Assembly (NCBI GenBank): GCA_028023455.1
Contig: JAQFVV010000023.1
Span: forward strand, 994,001 to 1,058,000
DNA from: Epiperipatus broadwayi
Taxonomy: Eukaryota; Onychophora; Udeonychophora; Euonychophora; Peripatidae
Length of the DNA: 64,000 bases
Reading direction: 5' to 3'
Part shown: piece after piece, positions 11,006 to 22,494 of the stretch
Numbering within the stretch: position 1 is the first letter of the stretch
How the letters are laid out: each line of letters opens with the position of its first letter
Made by a program: the position numbers and the translations under genes
Notes under the pieces: generated by a model
Seen by the model: only the letters and a program-made list of their open reading frames with translations
Told to the model about the DNA's origin: nothing
The model's database searches: none

Positions 11006-11746
11006 TCAACCATTATCAATCCACTGCAGGATGAAGGTCTCTCCAAGTTTAATCCATCTTCTCCGATCTTTAGCTTCTCTTCTCCACATCACCTCTACAC
11101 ATTTTCTTATTTCATCCATCCATCTTACATGTGGTCTCCTTCTGGGTCTTTTACAATCTCTTGGAATCCAGTTTAAAATTTCAATTGTCCATCTATTATC
11201 ATCTCTTCTAGCAATATGTCCAGCCCAACTCCACTTCAATCTTTTAATTTTTTCAATGAGGTCAGTAACACCTGTTTGTTCTCTTACCCATACATTGCGT
11301 TTTCGATCTCTTCTTGTTACTCCCAACATACATCTCTCCATACTTCTTTGAGTGGTCTGAAGTCTGTGTATTGATCTTCTATTAAGTGTCCAAGTCTCAG
11401 ATCCATAAGTAAGAACTGGTAAAACACATTTGTTAAAAACCTTTCTTTTCAAACACATAGGCATATTTCCTTTTAATATCAAGTTATTTCTACCAAAAGC
11501 ACTCCAACCAAGTTTAATTCTATGATTAATTTCCTCTATTTTGTTTCCATCTGTATTAATAATCTGACCAAGGTATTTGTAACTCTTAACTTCTTCTAAT
11601 TCATCATAATCAATCTTTATTTTCATATTTGGAGCAAATCGATTAAACATTACTTTAGTCTTTTTAACATTTATCTTTAGTCCTACTTTCATCTGATAAC
11701 TCCTGCAACATTTCCTGCAGCGCGGAAGCATTATTTGCAAAAACAA
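11006..11746 (-). CDS. C-terminal part of RTE-like ORF (RT thumb and C-terminal domain)
   Basis: 246 codons. The frame begins inside the end of the upstream RT frame and reads [16 protein letters not shown] (the motif after the catalytic box in non-LTR RTs), then YKYLGQII, then YGSETWTL and a WAGHIARR segment, and ends [17 protein letters not shown]. These are standard RTE/jockey-group RT C-terminal motifs. It overlaps the upstream frame by about 80 bases in a different frame. In a functional element both would be one continuous protein. The same break occurs in the copy at 31872-35112. The annotated ATG is only the first Met and is probably not a real start. Confidence 0.8.
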   Translation of the reverse strand: MFLQIMLPRCRKCCRSYQMKVGLKINVKKTKVMFNRFAPNMKIKIDYDELEEVKSYKYLGQIINTDGNKIEEINHRIKLGWSAFGRNNLILKGNMPMCLKRKVFNKCVLPVLTYGSETWTLNRRSIHRLQTTQRSMERCMLGVTRRDRKRNVWVREQTGVTDLIEKIKRLKWSWAGHIARRDDNRWTIEILNWIPRDCKRPRRRPHVRWMDEIRKCVEVMWRREAKDRRRWIKLGETFILQWIDNG

Positions 11747-13955
11747 CTACATCATCTGCAAAATCTAAATGACTTAAATAGTCTCCATTTACTTTCACTC
11801 CTTTAACTTCCCATTTTAATCCACAAAATACTTCTTGCAGCACTGCTGTAAAAAGTTTTGGAGATATGGAGTCACCTTGTCTTACACCTTTCTCAATGTT
11901 GACTTTCCCAGTATCATTATGTAATCTAATTGTTGCTGTTGCATTTTTATAAATATTCTTTAAAATATGACAATATCCTGGATCTATACCTTGATGATCC
12001 AATGCTTTAATCACTGAAGAAATGTTTATAGAATCAAATGCCTTTTCATAATCTACAAATCCAAAACATAATGACAACTCATATTCATTTGTCCTTTCTA
12101 TAACTTCTCTCAATACTTGAATATGATCTACTGTACTAAAACCACTTTTAAATCCAGCTTGTTCTCTTGGTTGGTGAAAATCCAAGGTTCTCTGTAGACG
12201 AGTTGTAATTATCTTGGTAAAATTTTTATATAAAACTGATAAAAGGCTGATAGGTCTGTAATTTCTAATATCTTCTTTATCACCTTTTTTAAATATTAAT
12301 ATTATTACTGCATTCTTCCAATCATCCGGTACATCTTTATCATTTAGACATTTGGTATATAACTTTGCTAATATTTTTTCTGTTTCTTCACCTGCTTCTT
12401 TTAATATATCAATTATAATTCCATCATTACCTGGAGCCTTTCCTTTTTTCATACATTTAATTGCATTTCTCACTTCTTCATTTAAAATTCTGGGCAATTC
12501 GGAAGATGTAATAGATATAGGAGGTACTTGTTCTTTATTACTATATAATTCTTGATAAAAATCTTCTACCAATTTCATAATGTCATCCCTCTTTTTAGTA
12601 ATAATTCCATCTTTTATCCTTATTGCAGATATAAATTTCCTACCAATACCAAAATGTTGTTTTACATTCTTAAGACTTTTATTTTCTTCTACAGCTTTTC
12701 TTGCTAGTTCACAGTTATACTTTCTTGTATCATTTTCAACTCTTTTCCGCACCATTTTACAAAATTCGAGATATTCAATTCTTTTTAATGCATCATTCTT
12801 GCATATCTTCATATTCCTTCTTTTCTTCATAAGTTCTCTAGTCTCAGTAGAAATTTTATTAGTCAATTGCTGCTTTTTTCTACCAGCTATCTTTGTTGCA
12901 GTTTTTAAAAGTGTATCAGTTATTTTCATATTAATTTCATTCAAATCTGAATCATGTTCAAAATCTACTAATACTTGAAACCGATTTGTAAGTTCTAATT
13001 TAAATTCATTAGAATGTTTCTGAAGATTAGGAATATCAACTGTAAATATAGTTTTTCTTAATAATTTTTGTCTCTCTAATTTTACATTAACATGTATCTT
13101 ACCCCTTACTAATCGATGATCACTTCCTGTGTTAAATTTATTAAGAACATTACAATCTTGAAATATGTATTTCCTGTTAGTCAAAATATAATCCAATTCT
13201 GCTGTACTTTCATTTGGATGCTTCCATGTCCATTTCCTTCTAACATTTTTCTCAAAAAAAGAATTCATATTATAAAGTTTTTCCTTCTCTGCAAACTCCA
13301 CAAGTCTATGTCCTCTCTCATTTCTATTACCATAACCAAAATTACCTACAACACTTTCATCTTTCATTTGTTTACCAATTCTAGCATTAAAATCTCCCAT
13401 AACAATTTTAAAATGTTGTTTACTCTGATCAAAAGCCTTTTGTACATCCATATAAAAATCTTCTACTACTTCATCACTGTGAGAACTTGTTGGGGCATAA
13501 ACCTGAATTATCTGCATTTGATATCTGCTATTAAATTGTATAACTAATCTTGCCACTCTGTCTGATACACCATCAATCTCCACAATATTGTTCTTCCACT
13601 TTTTATTTATAATGAATCCTACTCCACTTGTATTTCCAATATTTGTGCCTTTATAATAGAGCATATGTCCACTTTTTAAATCAATTGTCTCTTCACCTTT
13701 TCTTCTAACTTCACAAAGTCCAATAATATCCCATTTAATATAAGAGAGTTCTTCTTCTAATTCTTGCAATCTTCCTTCACTTGAAAGTGATCTGCAGTTG
13801 TAAGTACCTAAATAAAAAGTCGTCATCAAATGGCAGCCTGGGTCCGCCTCCAGGATATTCTTAGCACCCTCCGCCTTCGGACACCAACTGCTGCCTTGGT
13901 TGGTGACTTTACAGCCTCCTGGGATTAAGGGCCATGCTTTATTTTTGTCTGTCAT
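11664..13955 (-). CDS. RTE-like LINE endonuclease-reverse transcriptase
   Basis: A 763-codon frame from the MTDKNK start at 13955. The open frame extends ten codons upstream, but the sister copy starts at this Met. N-terminal apurinic-type endonuclease motifs (numbered from the ATG at 13985): TYNCRSL (N63), LCEVRR (E92), [15 protein letters not shown] (D198, N200), LDYILTN, GSDHRLV (D289, H290). The reverse transcriptase follows with [33 protein letters not shown] and DFADDVVVF (FADD at 742-745). Such proteins are often auto-annotated as 'craniofacial development protein 2-like' but are retrotransposon enzymes that nick target DNA and copy their RNA in place. The frame ends early at a stop after [11 protein letters not shown], caused by a frame change just before the thumb domain. 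It has no other stops, so it is young. Confidence 0.9.
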   Translation of the reverse strand: MTDKNKAWPLIPGGCKVTNQGSSWCPKAEGAKNILEADPGCHLMTTFYLGTYNCRSLSSEGRLQELEEELSYIKWDIIGLCEVRRKGEETIDLKSGHMLYYKGTNIGNTSGVGFIINKKWKNNIVEIDGVSDRVARLVIQFNSRYQMQIIQVYAPTSSHSDEVVEDFYMDVQKAFDQSKQHFKIVMGDFNARIGKQMKDESVVGNFGYGNRNERGHRLVEFAEKEKLYNMNSFFEKNVRRKWTWKHPNESTAELDYILTNRKYIFQDCNVLNKFNTGSDHRLVRGKIHVNVKLERQKLLRKTIFTVDIPNLQKHSNEFKLELTNRFQVLVDFEHDSDLNEINMKITDTLLKTATKIAGRKKQQLTNKISTETRELMKKRRNMKICKNDALKRIEYLEFCKMVRKRVENDTRKYNCELARKAVEENKSLKNVKQHFGIGRKFISAIRIKDGIITKKRDDIMKLVEDFYQELYSNKEQVPPISITSSELPRILNEEVRNAIKCMKKGKAPGNDGIIIDILKEAGEETEKILAKLYTKCLNDKDVPDDWKNAVIILIFKKGDKEDIRNYRPISLLSVLYKNFTKIITTRLQRTLDFHQPREQAGFKSGFSTVDHIQVLREVIERTNEYELSLCFGFVDYEKAFDSINISSVIKALDHQGIDPGYCHILKNIYKNATATIRLHNDTGKVNIEKGVRQGDSISPKLFTAVLQEVFCGLKWEVKGVKVNGDYLSHLDFADDVVVFANNASALQEMLQELSDESRTKDKC

Positions 13956-14272
13956 AATTGTATAATTGGGAAAAATCTTTATCATTTACACAAACATTCA
14001 TTCTGCCTTATCAGGCACTGAGAAGAAAGACCATGGTGTTTCTTGATCTTAAACTCAGAGGTAAAAAGCCAATAAACTCACCACGCTGGCTAATGCGTGT
14101 TGGTGAGCAGCCCATCCATGTTCGTATACTATATGAATAAACATATAGTAATAACAGCTGCAACAACAAGAACGTATGGAGTGGACATTAGGAATTTGCC
14201 CTGCTCGGTTCCTTTAAGGCCTCCAAGAGGAATCAAAGGGTCTCCTTTCAGTTAATAGCAAACTCCTTTCTG

Positions 14273-14409
14273 CAATATAATGTTCATTTTTTAAAAAAAA
14301 CAATTCATATTTGGAAATTAAAAATAAAATTTTACTATTAAAGAGTTTAGGCAAAATAAATTTTCACTATAATTTGAGAGATGGTGTAGTATTTAGAAAA
14401 TCAATAAAT
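14273..14409. repeat. 137-bp direct repeat flanking RTE element, right copy
   Basis: Nearly identical to 10853-10988, with one extra A in the A-run near 14292-14300. Confidence 0.9.
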
Positions 14410-15689
14410 ACAGAACAGTATTTCTTGGGATGACTTGGAAAATAGTATAAAACTTTACTTCAAAACACTCATGAATAAAGAATGCTAAACAATATCTTTC
14501 AAGATATTCAAACATACAAAAATTATTATTCACTTAATAAAAATATCTCAGAAATTAAATATAAAATGATATAAAAAAAAAAAAAACAGCAACAAGACAA
14601 GTTTAAACATAAAACAAAAAAAATGAATAAAAATATCTCAAGCTATTTGAAGCAAACTTAGTGATAAGATGATGCAATTTTAGCCCCTATCTCCAATGAC
14701 AAAAACAAAAGCCAGAAATAGTCTAAAGATTACTATCTAGTAACCATTGCTATTTCAAGCTCACAATATACCTGGCTCTAAAATACAGAAAAATTCTCAT
14801 ATCAAAGATAGATATATGACTAAGCATTATAGTTTCAACATTTTTGAACAAATTGAAATTGATGAACTATAGTGATTACAATTTTAACTTCACTAATATA
14901 TATGTTATCTCCCACATCATAATGATTCTTAAACAGGGTTATGAAGATTTATTATTATTATGCAAAATATTTTTTTTATAATTTTAACAAAATTTAATTT
15001 CATATTGCTGAAATAATTGTTTGATTATTTGCTTTTTCCTCTCAAATTTCAATGCTCGTTATTAATAAAAAAAATAAACAAAAAAAGTCATAAATTATAC
15101 ACTTCATAATAAATAGAGAAACACAAGAATTATGTCATTTACAACTATTTTATTGTAATAAACATGTTTGATATTTATCATTATAAAAATGTTTACAGTA
15201 ATTAATAAAATAAAAAAACATTAACATTTCAAAATTGGAATAGTTTGAAATGTTAAAGACTGCATTTTTTTATTATTAATAAGCTTGCTTTTAAAAAATT
15301 TTTATATTAAAATAAATCTTTTTTTAATCCCCTAAAAAAAAAAGAAAAACTTTTCTATTGCTGTCTCACGTATTTACAATGTCACCATAATTGAAACATT
15401 TCTTAAAATATATGTTATTCAAAGAATCAAATTTCCACTAATAAATGTTGCTTTAAATTACAATAATAAAACCCCTAAGTTTAACAAATTGGTAGTTAAA
15501 GATTTGCTTAATAATAAGTTGCTTTTTTCCCCTATACAACTGAACAACTGATTAAATTTTGGATTGTTGATTTATGTAAAAAAAAAAAAAAAAAGATAGA
15601 GAAAACATTAAAAGTCTCTTTAATAATTGAAAATTGAATTACAAATCATTGTTGTTTTCCTGAAGGTTTGTGATGATATTTTAGTTCTA
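14410..15689. other. AT-rich non-coding stretch
   Basis: Many A/T homopolymers (for example A runs near 14573-14586 and 15581-15595). No gene or recognisable repeat is seen. Confidence 0.6.
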
Positions 15690-15965
15690 TTTATATATTA
15701 GACTATTTTCATTATCTAATATAAGTATTGAATGTCTTTAGAAAAATGTAACTATTTAAATATTCCAAATACCTCCAATTGTTAGTAATAGCACATAGGT
15801 TAGTATATGCAAGTTTCAAAAGGTATTATTCACCCCTCTTCTTCAGGTGTTGCTGGTTTGATTAGTGACAGTAATAGCATGGGAATCGAACCTGGACCCT
15901 TAGATTCTTGAATACTGAATTTTAAAGTAATGCTCTAATCAACTGAACCCTCCTGCCAAAGGCAA
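15690..15965 (-). repeat. tRNA-derived SINE, single copy
   Basis: On the minus strand from 15965: a box-A-like ttcagttgattagagcat, a box B (ggttcgattcc, from plus-strand ggaatcgaacc at 15884-15894), then a unique body ending near 15690 with the same tail block as the dimer at 2443-3038. Internal A and B boxes are the RNA polymerase III promoter of tRNA-type SINEs. This is the only monomer seen in the window and gives the unit boundaries of the palindromic copy. Confidence 0.75.
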
Positions 15966-15984
15966 CAGTCAGTAGAAATTTCAT

Positions 15985-16690
15985 ATACTTATCTATGAGG
16001 TTCATCCTGATATCTCCATGTTTTCCTAAGAACAAAGTTGATTAATGGTTTCCATATATTATGTTTAGTCATTCTAGGTTGACTTATGGAGTTGTTAGCT
16101 ATTGTCACGTGAGAAGCTTCTTTAATTTTTTTTCTTTGTACCTGTTCTTCTCTTTCCAATATTTTTGTATTTTCCCAACAGAACATGTTCATTGGTACAA
16201 GTATGGTCTGCTACCCTAGAAACAGCTGTGTTCTCTCTTAATTATCAGTTTGTTCTTGAAATCACTTTTCAATGGGCTGACTGGTCTCACCAATATACAT
16301 TCTTCCACATTCATGTGGTATTTCAGAGATGCAGTTTTTGTTTTTAGCATTTGAAGTTTAGGCTTTGTAGATGTTAGAATTCCTCATAATGTGATATGGC
16401 TTTGGAAAGCTGTTTTGATGTTAGACTGACTATAGATTTCCTTTAATTTGTCTGCTATTTTTGGTAGGTATGGATACACTATGGTATCAATCTTTGTTTT
16501 TTTTATGGTTTTTTTGTTGTCTATTTAAGGTTTTCTTAATAATAGCTGATAGACAAGCATTTTTAAAAGAGTTTGTTCTATATAGATCTTTTTCAAATTG
16601 AAAGTTTCTGAACAAACGTTTTGCTCTGTTCCATGGTGATAGTGTAATTCCATGTTTTATGTATAAATACAAATCGTGTTATAATATTTA
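15985..16690 (-). pseudogene. Penelope-like retroelement fragment with GIY-YIG nuclease
   Basis: Reading 16690 to 15985: NRAKRLFRN and an LSAIIKKTLNRQQ block, then VYPYLPKIADKLK (16490-16445), SNIKTAFQSHITL, and after a frameshift near 16320 IPHECGRMYIGETSQPIEK. The last block is the CG-xx-YIGET core of the GIY-YIG endonuclease in Penelope-like elements. The next piece, ERTxLF then NTKILEREEQ-RKIKEASH, matches the conserved C-terminal region before the end. The RT core is missing (5'-truncated), and there are at least two stops and one frameshift. Penelope-like elements are reverse-transcribing elements distinct from LINEs. This copy is dead. Confidence 0.8.
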
Positions 16691-16699
16691 TAAAAATAT

Positions 16700-18440
16700 A
16701 AAACTTCGAGTAAACTAATTTGTATTTTCATCTATTTAGTTTTTACATATTAAAAGATCATTTTAAACTGCTTCGATTACCATTCCAGTTGCTCAAATTA
16801 ATCCTAAAAGCTAACTCAAATTTGCACAAATTGATAGAAGTTTTCATACATTTTTGAAGTAAAAATAAAAATCTACATGATATCAAAGGCATATTCATTA
16901 ATATTTAAAATAATCTGGATTTAGCATATGAATTATTTTAAATTACTGTAAATAGATTGATTACTATTTCTGTTGTTCAAATTCATCCTAAAAACTAACC
17001 CAAGCATATACAATATGAAACGTTTATTGCATCATTCTCTATGCCATATTTAGTTTCACAATTGAATTGAACATAAAAATTTTTCAGAATTAGCTAGCCC
17101 ATAATCATCTAATTATTAGTCAGTAAATGGATATTTATTCTTAGCTAGAAGTTTTAAGGATGTAAGATGATCGTAAATTTTTATCAAAGATAAGTTGATT
17201 AGTCAAGTGAGTACTATTTTCTTGTTGCATGTTGAACTCAGGCAAATGATCAAATCTACAGATGGCAGATAATAAAATAATCTCGAGATATAAAATTTAA
17301 CTGCAAATAACCAAATAATAATACCCAAATAAATTGTGATATTTTGTAAGTTAAGATGTTGGGTTATCAAAAGCTAAGTATTTTGTTACAAAGTCTTTTC
17401 AATCACTTTTCTTAAATTTATTTCTTTTTCCCCTTTAATGTCTTGCTGAATCTTCATTAGTCTCAATGTTGAGAAATTAAGATGAATAAAAATTTAATAA
17501 ACAGAATTTTTAATTGTGATCCTGCATGAAGAAATACAATCAATAATAAGTTATATTAGAAATGGATTTAGTAAAAGAAATTTCACTCAGATCCCCTCAT
17601 CTATAATAAATCTGAAAGAGCTATTTTAAAAAAAAATCTAACAATGGGCTGCACTGCAAAATTTGCTAAGTAACAACATCTGATTGAAATAGAGTATAAT
17701 AATAATAAAAAAAAGATTAGTGATAATAGTAAACGTAAGTTTTTTAATTTGTGAACTTTGCTCACAGTTTTTGTCATGGTTTCATAATACTGCTGTTTTA
17801 ATGAAAGTTGTATTCCAGTTGAACTAGTAGATGGTTACAAGTTTTTTTTTTTTTTGAAGAGCAAATCATTGAATAAAAGACTACTTGGTAGTGGATTTGC
17901 TGAGAGATCTGATTTGATATTTCCTATTCTTAAATTCCTACATTATCAATGAAAAGTTAATGGCATTAACACTTGTTTTGCACAATGATGTTTATGTCTA
18001 TGTATCAGTACTTATAAAAAATGTTTCAATATTAGAAAAAGAGAGTTCAGAAAGAAAATATGTTACTGAATAGCATCATGACATCAAACATCACTAATTA
18101 AAAAACTATAGACGATTTAAATATTGATAGAAATGTTAAGCTTTAGCCAAAATTATTAGAAATAAAATCAAATGGATTCCTATTATTGAAATCGCAAATC
18201 ATTTAGGTGGAAAAAATCATAGATCTTGAATGCATCCATGCGAAAAACTATGGCAACTCATGGATTAAATTACTAGTCAGAATGCAGCAGAAATACATAT
18301 TGTGTGAGCCTGTACGAGTGCAATGTGACAATGACATGAATCCAGCTTAAATATTACAATTTCAGCAGCAGATTCTTTTTTCTCTTTCACATAGCTATGC
18401 CATTTAATGTAAGCTTTAGCAAGTAATAGATACCAAATGA
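16700..18440. other. AT-rich non-coding stretch
   Basis: A weak tandem similarity is visible between about 16755-16830 and 16935-17005 (shared blocks tgttcaaatt-atcctaaaa-ctaac). Otherwise nothing is seen. Confidence 0.5.
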
Positions 18441-18445
18441 TAATG

Positions 18446-19090
18446 CTTAATCAATTTCTATTTATTGTTGTCCTATCTGAAAGCCCCTGACTAGTTTCTA
18501 GATTATGGCTTTCATCAGTGAAGAGTTTTAGCTCTAAAACAGTGCACCTTAATTTTTAAGATCCAATGCACCCCCCTTTCTATTTATTTCTCTGTTGTAC
18601 TATCAAGCTATCATCCCAAATCAAATGTTTTTAAACTAAACAATTTTGTCTGTATAATCATATAAATTTGAAACCTGTTCGGCATTTTATATATTATGAT
18701 ATCCTTAATAATTATAGACACCTCTATCCTATAGCCAGAATTGGTATAACACCAATAATGACTAATAAATAAAAACATGTAGAGAATGCAGTTGAAACAG
18801 AAGAAAAAGAGTATGCTGTGAAAGAGCAGTGTAAGCTGAAATCATATTTTCTTGGTCTTATATTAATCCTGGCCACAAGATAGAGGTGCCTAAGGATACA
18901 AAATTTAGATGTTGAACTGATAGCTTAATAGTAAAAAAGAAAAAAATAAAAGCTGCTAAAAAGGAATGTGTATTAAATCCTAAAGATCCAGATCCATTGT
19001 TCCAAGATACAAAGCTCCTCACTAATGAAAGCTATAAACTAATACTCTGGAGATACTGGATATAAGATGACTGCATAGGAATTTATTAAG
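18446..19090. repeat. Diverged palindromic copy of the 454-bp repeat family
   Basis: The left arm (18446-18780) and right arm (about 18840-19090) carry the family landmarks in opposite orientation: cttcatcagtgaagag versus ctcctcactaatgaaag, and atagacacctctatccta versus gatagaggtgcctaagg. A spacer of about 60 bp between them is purine-rich. It is older than the copies at 25.9 and 30.1 kb, judging by mismatches. Confidence 0.7.
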
Positions 19091-19099
19091 CACTATCAT

Positions 19100-19700
19100 C
19101 AGAAATCTATTACTTATTAAAGCTTATCTTACATGGCATAGCTGTGGTAAAAATTTAAAAAAAGTTGTTAAACGAATATGTTGTATAGAAGTGCTTATTC
19201 CAAATATACAAAAAAAATTTAATGATTGTTCTTTAGAAGCAACTACTACTCAAGCTAAACTTCAACAGCTGTTAAATAAAATCACCAATTTCAATTAACA
19301 ACTGTATTACTAAGACATCAAATTTTGCTTAAAGAATTTTGGCTGATTCTATGGCAATGATTACATACAGGCGACTTGATTAAAAGAAAATGTGGCATTT
19401 TCTGCTTGGCTGAATAATAAACTGAATGTGAAGTTTCATAATCAATATAAAGATATAAGTTTAATGACTAATCATTAAAAAAAATACTAATTGCTAGGTT
19501 AAAACTTCAAAGGAAATAGTCATTGGATGATTGTGATCCCTTTAGATAAGTTTTTAAGAAACAGTGAAAATAATGTAGGGACTCAAAAAAATAATGTAAT
19601 ATTAAATCAATGAATAGTAATCTTTTATAAAAATATAGGCTATATTTGAACATAAAGAGATAAATAATCATCTTTAATATTAAATAAAGATGTACATGAT
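19100..19700 (+). repeat. Unclassified interspersed repeat, possibly decayed coding DNA
   Basis: Block 19371-19545 (tgacttgattaaaagaaaa ... attgctaggttaaaacttc) is similar to 38526-38690. One plus-strand frame gives TWLKENVAFSAWLNNKLN and further on SHWMIVIPLDKFL, which looks like decayed coding sequence of a transposable element. I do not recognise the family. Confidence 0.4.
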
Positions 19701-19799
19701 TTAGCAAACAATGTATTATGATAAACTTTTTGAATGCTCCTACTGACTGATTTAAATTTGGACAGACATCCAGTTTAATAACTTAAAGCAGCAATTTAG

Positions 19800-21755
19800 A
19801 GTCTTAAAAATAAAAAAATTTCATGTCCTAATGGAAAACCTAATGATGTTCATCTCAAAACACGGAGCACATGTAAATTGTGCCATCTGATAAGAAAAAC
19901 ATTTCATTGTCATCAACTATAGTAATGCATTTTTACTTTGTAAATAGAAAATTATATTTTATATATATAAAATAATTTTGCATAAATAAAGACTGAACAT
20001 GGAAACTGATTTTAAGCCAAGCATATGACAAAATATGTTTTTGCCATTATATTTTGGGTATTTTTTGGTTTATAGTATTGATCTTTATGATTTGATCAAA
20101 TTTTGTTGATAATCATAAATAAAATCAATATAGTAAGTTCTTTTCTGAAGGTAGTGAGATAATTAACTAAGAGCTGTGATTATCTTTGGTCATCTTTTTT
20201 TTTTTTGTCATAACAAAATCAGAAGATTTAAATGAACCCATAGCCTTTTTTTTTTTTGTCTTCTGCAAAAAAAACCCCACATTGTTCTCATATAACCAAC
20301 TATAATTGATGAAAAGGAATAAAACAGTACATACAAAATGAAAGCCAACAAAAAAAACAAAAATTATAATAGAAGCAACTGATTGTGAAATATAAATCCT
20401 TCATGTGAGTTCCCACTTACCATGATTCACAATAAAAACTTTTTAATGTTTTCAATTAAATTTATCTAGGTTAGTATAATAGTAAGAAACAAACCATATT
20501 AAAATAATTTAAGATTGCCAAGGGCAAGAAAAAATGGACTGTGTGTTCTTAATAAAAATATTAAATTTGAAATTGTACTGTCTCATTTGTATGATATTTA
20601 AATGCAATTCTTTCTAGATCCTTAGCTATTAAAATATCGAATTAATCTTGAAATTTCGAATAACTCTATACACTTCCGGAAGAGTTAAATGATAACAAAA
20701 CGAATACAAATTGAATATATTTATATAATTGGTATTTCAGATATTAATTTAAAAAACAAAGTCCAATGTAATTTTTTTAAACAAATTAAATGAGACAAAT
20801 TTTACATTTTTTTCCTTTTTAATTATTTAGCATATTTAATTATAATAATCATAATTAATTGTCAAACTCATACTAATTTTTATAATTATTTTTTAATACT
20901 TATTCACACACGCATAATTATTAATAAATTATTATTTTTATATAACAGGATTCAAAATTTGTGGTTAAAAATTATCTATTTGAGATAAACATGTGAACAT
21001 GGTACACAATCAAACAAAAAACGACATTCTTTGCATGGCTGTTTCACACACACAAAAAAAAACCCCCCGATATTACCAGTCCCTTGAGAAAAGTACTCTT
21101 TTCTGCACAACTATTGCTGATAGCTTTGAAATACTTATATATGTTTTCAACTAGTTATTTAGAAGCCATTTTGCAGATCTATATTTACATATCTATAAAT
21201 CTTCATATTTGAAGATAAATATTTTAATCAAGTTAAAATTTTAATATTCAATGTATTAAAATTTGTCACATTTTATTTGAGGTGCAGAAATAATTAGTCT
21301 AATGGTTACATATTAATATTAAAATATTTTTAACTGATAGCAAAAATATAAATCAATTCACTGATATATTATTTTCTAAAAAATATAATTTTGTTGTTGC
21401 ATATTAAATATTCTTCTACTCAATCAACATATCTATCATCCAATAACTGCTCTAAAACCAGACTGTCTAAATCCTACATATAAAAAATAATTCAAATTAA
21501 AAAATTATATAACGTTGTGTGGAATTTTTCGATCATTTATAAAAAATGCAGGTATTTAAATGTGTGTGTGTACATATAGATTTGGAATTTTTAATTTTTC
21601 GGAAGATTTCAGATAAAGAGTTCCATAAATTTGATAATTTGAAATATATTTAAACAGTAATAAAAAAATAATAATTAAAAAAATGGGAAATTGAAATAAA
21701 ACATGCTCTTATTAAAAGATATATTGCCCACTAAAGATGACCATACTAAATTAAA
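19800..21755. other. AT-rich non-coding stretch
   Basis: T-runs near 20190-20205 and 20248-20260, and a short CA tract near 21046. No gene or repeat is recognised. Confidence 0.6.
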
Positions 21756-22157
21756 TCTGGCGAGCGCCATATTGGTTCTTATAAGAGACAAGACATGATG
21801 CATATATTACCAATGTCGAGATTGTTTAAGAATTTCATAATGCATCAACAATCGGAAATCTACAAGGTGCATTTAAATTAAAAAATATATACAATTGGCG
21901 GCAAGAGTAATGAAATAAATTAAAACGAAAAGGTGTTATTTTTAATAAGATTTTTTTTCCTCTATAACTATTCAGAACTAAAAGACTTTAGATATTCGTT
22001 GCGCCATCAGATTATATACCGAAATAACACTTAATTGTTACCTTGATAAAATTAATGAAATCACCAAGATATTGCTAATTTAAAATAATCATACTTATTA
22101 AACAAAGCAATCAAATACATTTTTTAGAAATAAAATAATTTGGCTAAGCGCTCATTA

Positions 22158-22259
22158 ACGTGCATCAATTCGATCTCCAACGTTATTAACAGCAGTTGTT
22201 AAGAATCTGGCATTAGTAGTAAGGGCATGTCCTCTGATCTCATCTTTCGTAATAGCATT
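22158..22259 (-). other. 34-codon open run, unidentified
   Basis: Minus-strand frame beginning NAITKDEIRGHALTT and ending VNNVGDRIDAR before TAA. It is in the same frame as the signal-peptide ORF but separated from it by an in-frame TGA at 22260-22262. Residue composition is more protein-like than the surroundings. The HA-spaced helix loosely recalls a globin E helix, but nothing else in the area supports a globin. Confidence 0.2.
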
Positions 22260-22293
22260 TCAATCTTTAAAGCAAAAGAAAATCAAAACACTT

Positions 22294-22370
22294 ACTTCAA
22301 CATAAGCTTCTCCATTACCGGAACACAAAATTGTTAATAAAGACAATAGCGATGCAATTCGTTCACGCAT
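22294..22370 (-). CDS. Candidate first coding exon with signal peptide (unidentified secreted or ER protein)
   Basis: On the minus strand an ATG at 22370 opens MRERIASLLSLLTILC followed by SGNGEAYVE. This is a textbook short signal peptide: basic N-region, leucine-rich core, small residues before the likely cleavage site. It ends in gaa|gtaagtg (donor GT at 22294-22295), a strong 5' splice site in phase 0. About 115 bp upstream lie a CRE (TGACGTAA) and a CCAAT box, and the whole stretch is CpG-rich. The downstream exons would lie at lower coordinates. None was recognised, so the protein is unidentified. It could be a chance open frame. Confidence 0.4.
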
Positions 22371-22470
22371 TTTTTTTTAAAGGTAAAAATGCCTTCTTAA
22401 CTAATCCTCAGCTAAACTCTTCTTCAGCTATCTCGTTATGTACAATTAATTTCACCGTCGGAAAATTTCG

Positions 22471-22494
22471 GATTGGTCCGATTACTTTACGTCA
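22471..22494 (-). promoter_or_regulatory. CCAAT box and CRE upstream of signal-peptide exon
   Basis: Minus strand: TGACGTAA (22494-22487) then GGACCAATC (22479-22471). These are spaced as in compact promoters and lie about 100-125 bp upstream of the candidate ATG at 22370. Confidence 0.35.

Larger units (their letters stand above)
10989..14272 (-). mobile_element. Young RTE-like LINE, near full length
   Basis: The element is 3284 bp on the minus strand. The 5' end is at 14272 (cagaaaggagtttgc), followed by about 0.3 kb of 5' UTR. It encodes one protein region with endonuclease and RT, then a C-terminal region in another frame. The 3' end is a (GAT/ATG)n tail at 10989-11005. RTE-clade LINEs commonly end in such short tandem repeats rather than poly-A. 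The flanking direct repeats are almost identical, indicating recent insertion. Other copies lie at 31872-35112, 35397-38035 and 55100-57205. Confidence 0.9.

Noticed and set aside
12352-13547. Plus-strand frames opposite the RTE element (also 10890-11351)
   Set aside because: They are antisense to a recognised endonuclease-RT ORF and show no motif of their own.
15880-15965. Functional tRNA gene
   Set aside because: A and B boxes are present but the cloverleaf stems do not pair and the tail is SINE-like.
22158-22259. Globin exon
   Set aside because: Only one helix-like stretch (RGHALTT ... VNNVGD) recalls a globin E helix. No neighbouring A-D or F-H helix exons or good splice sites were found within 1 kb, and the spacing to the signal-peptide exon does not fit.
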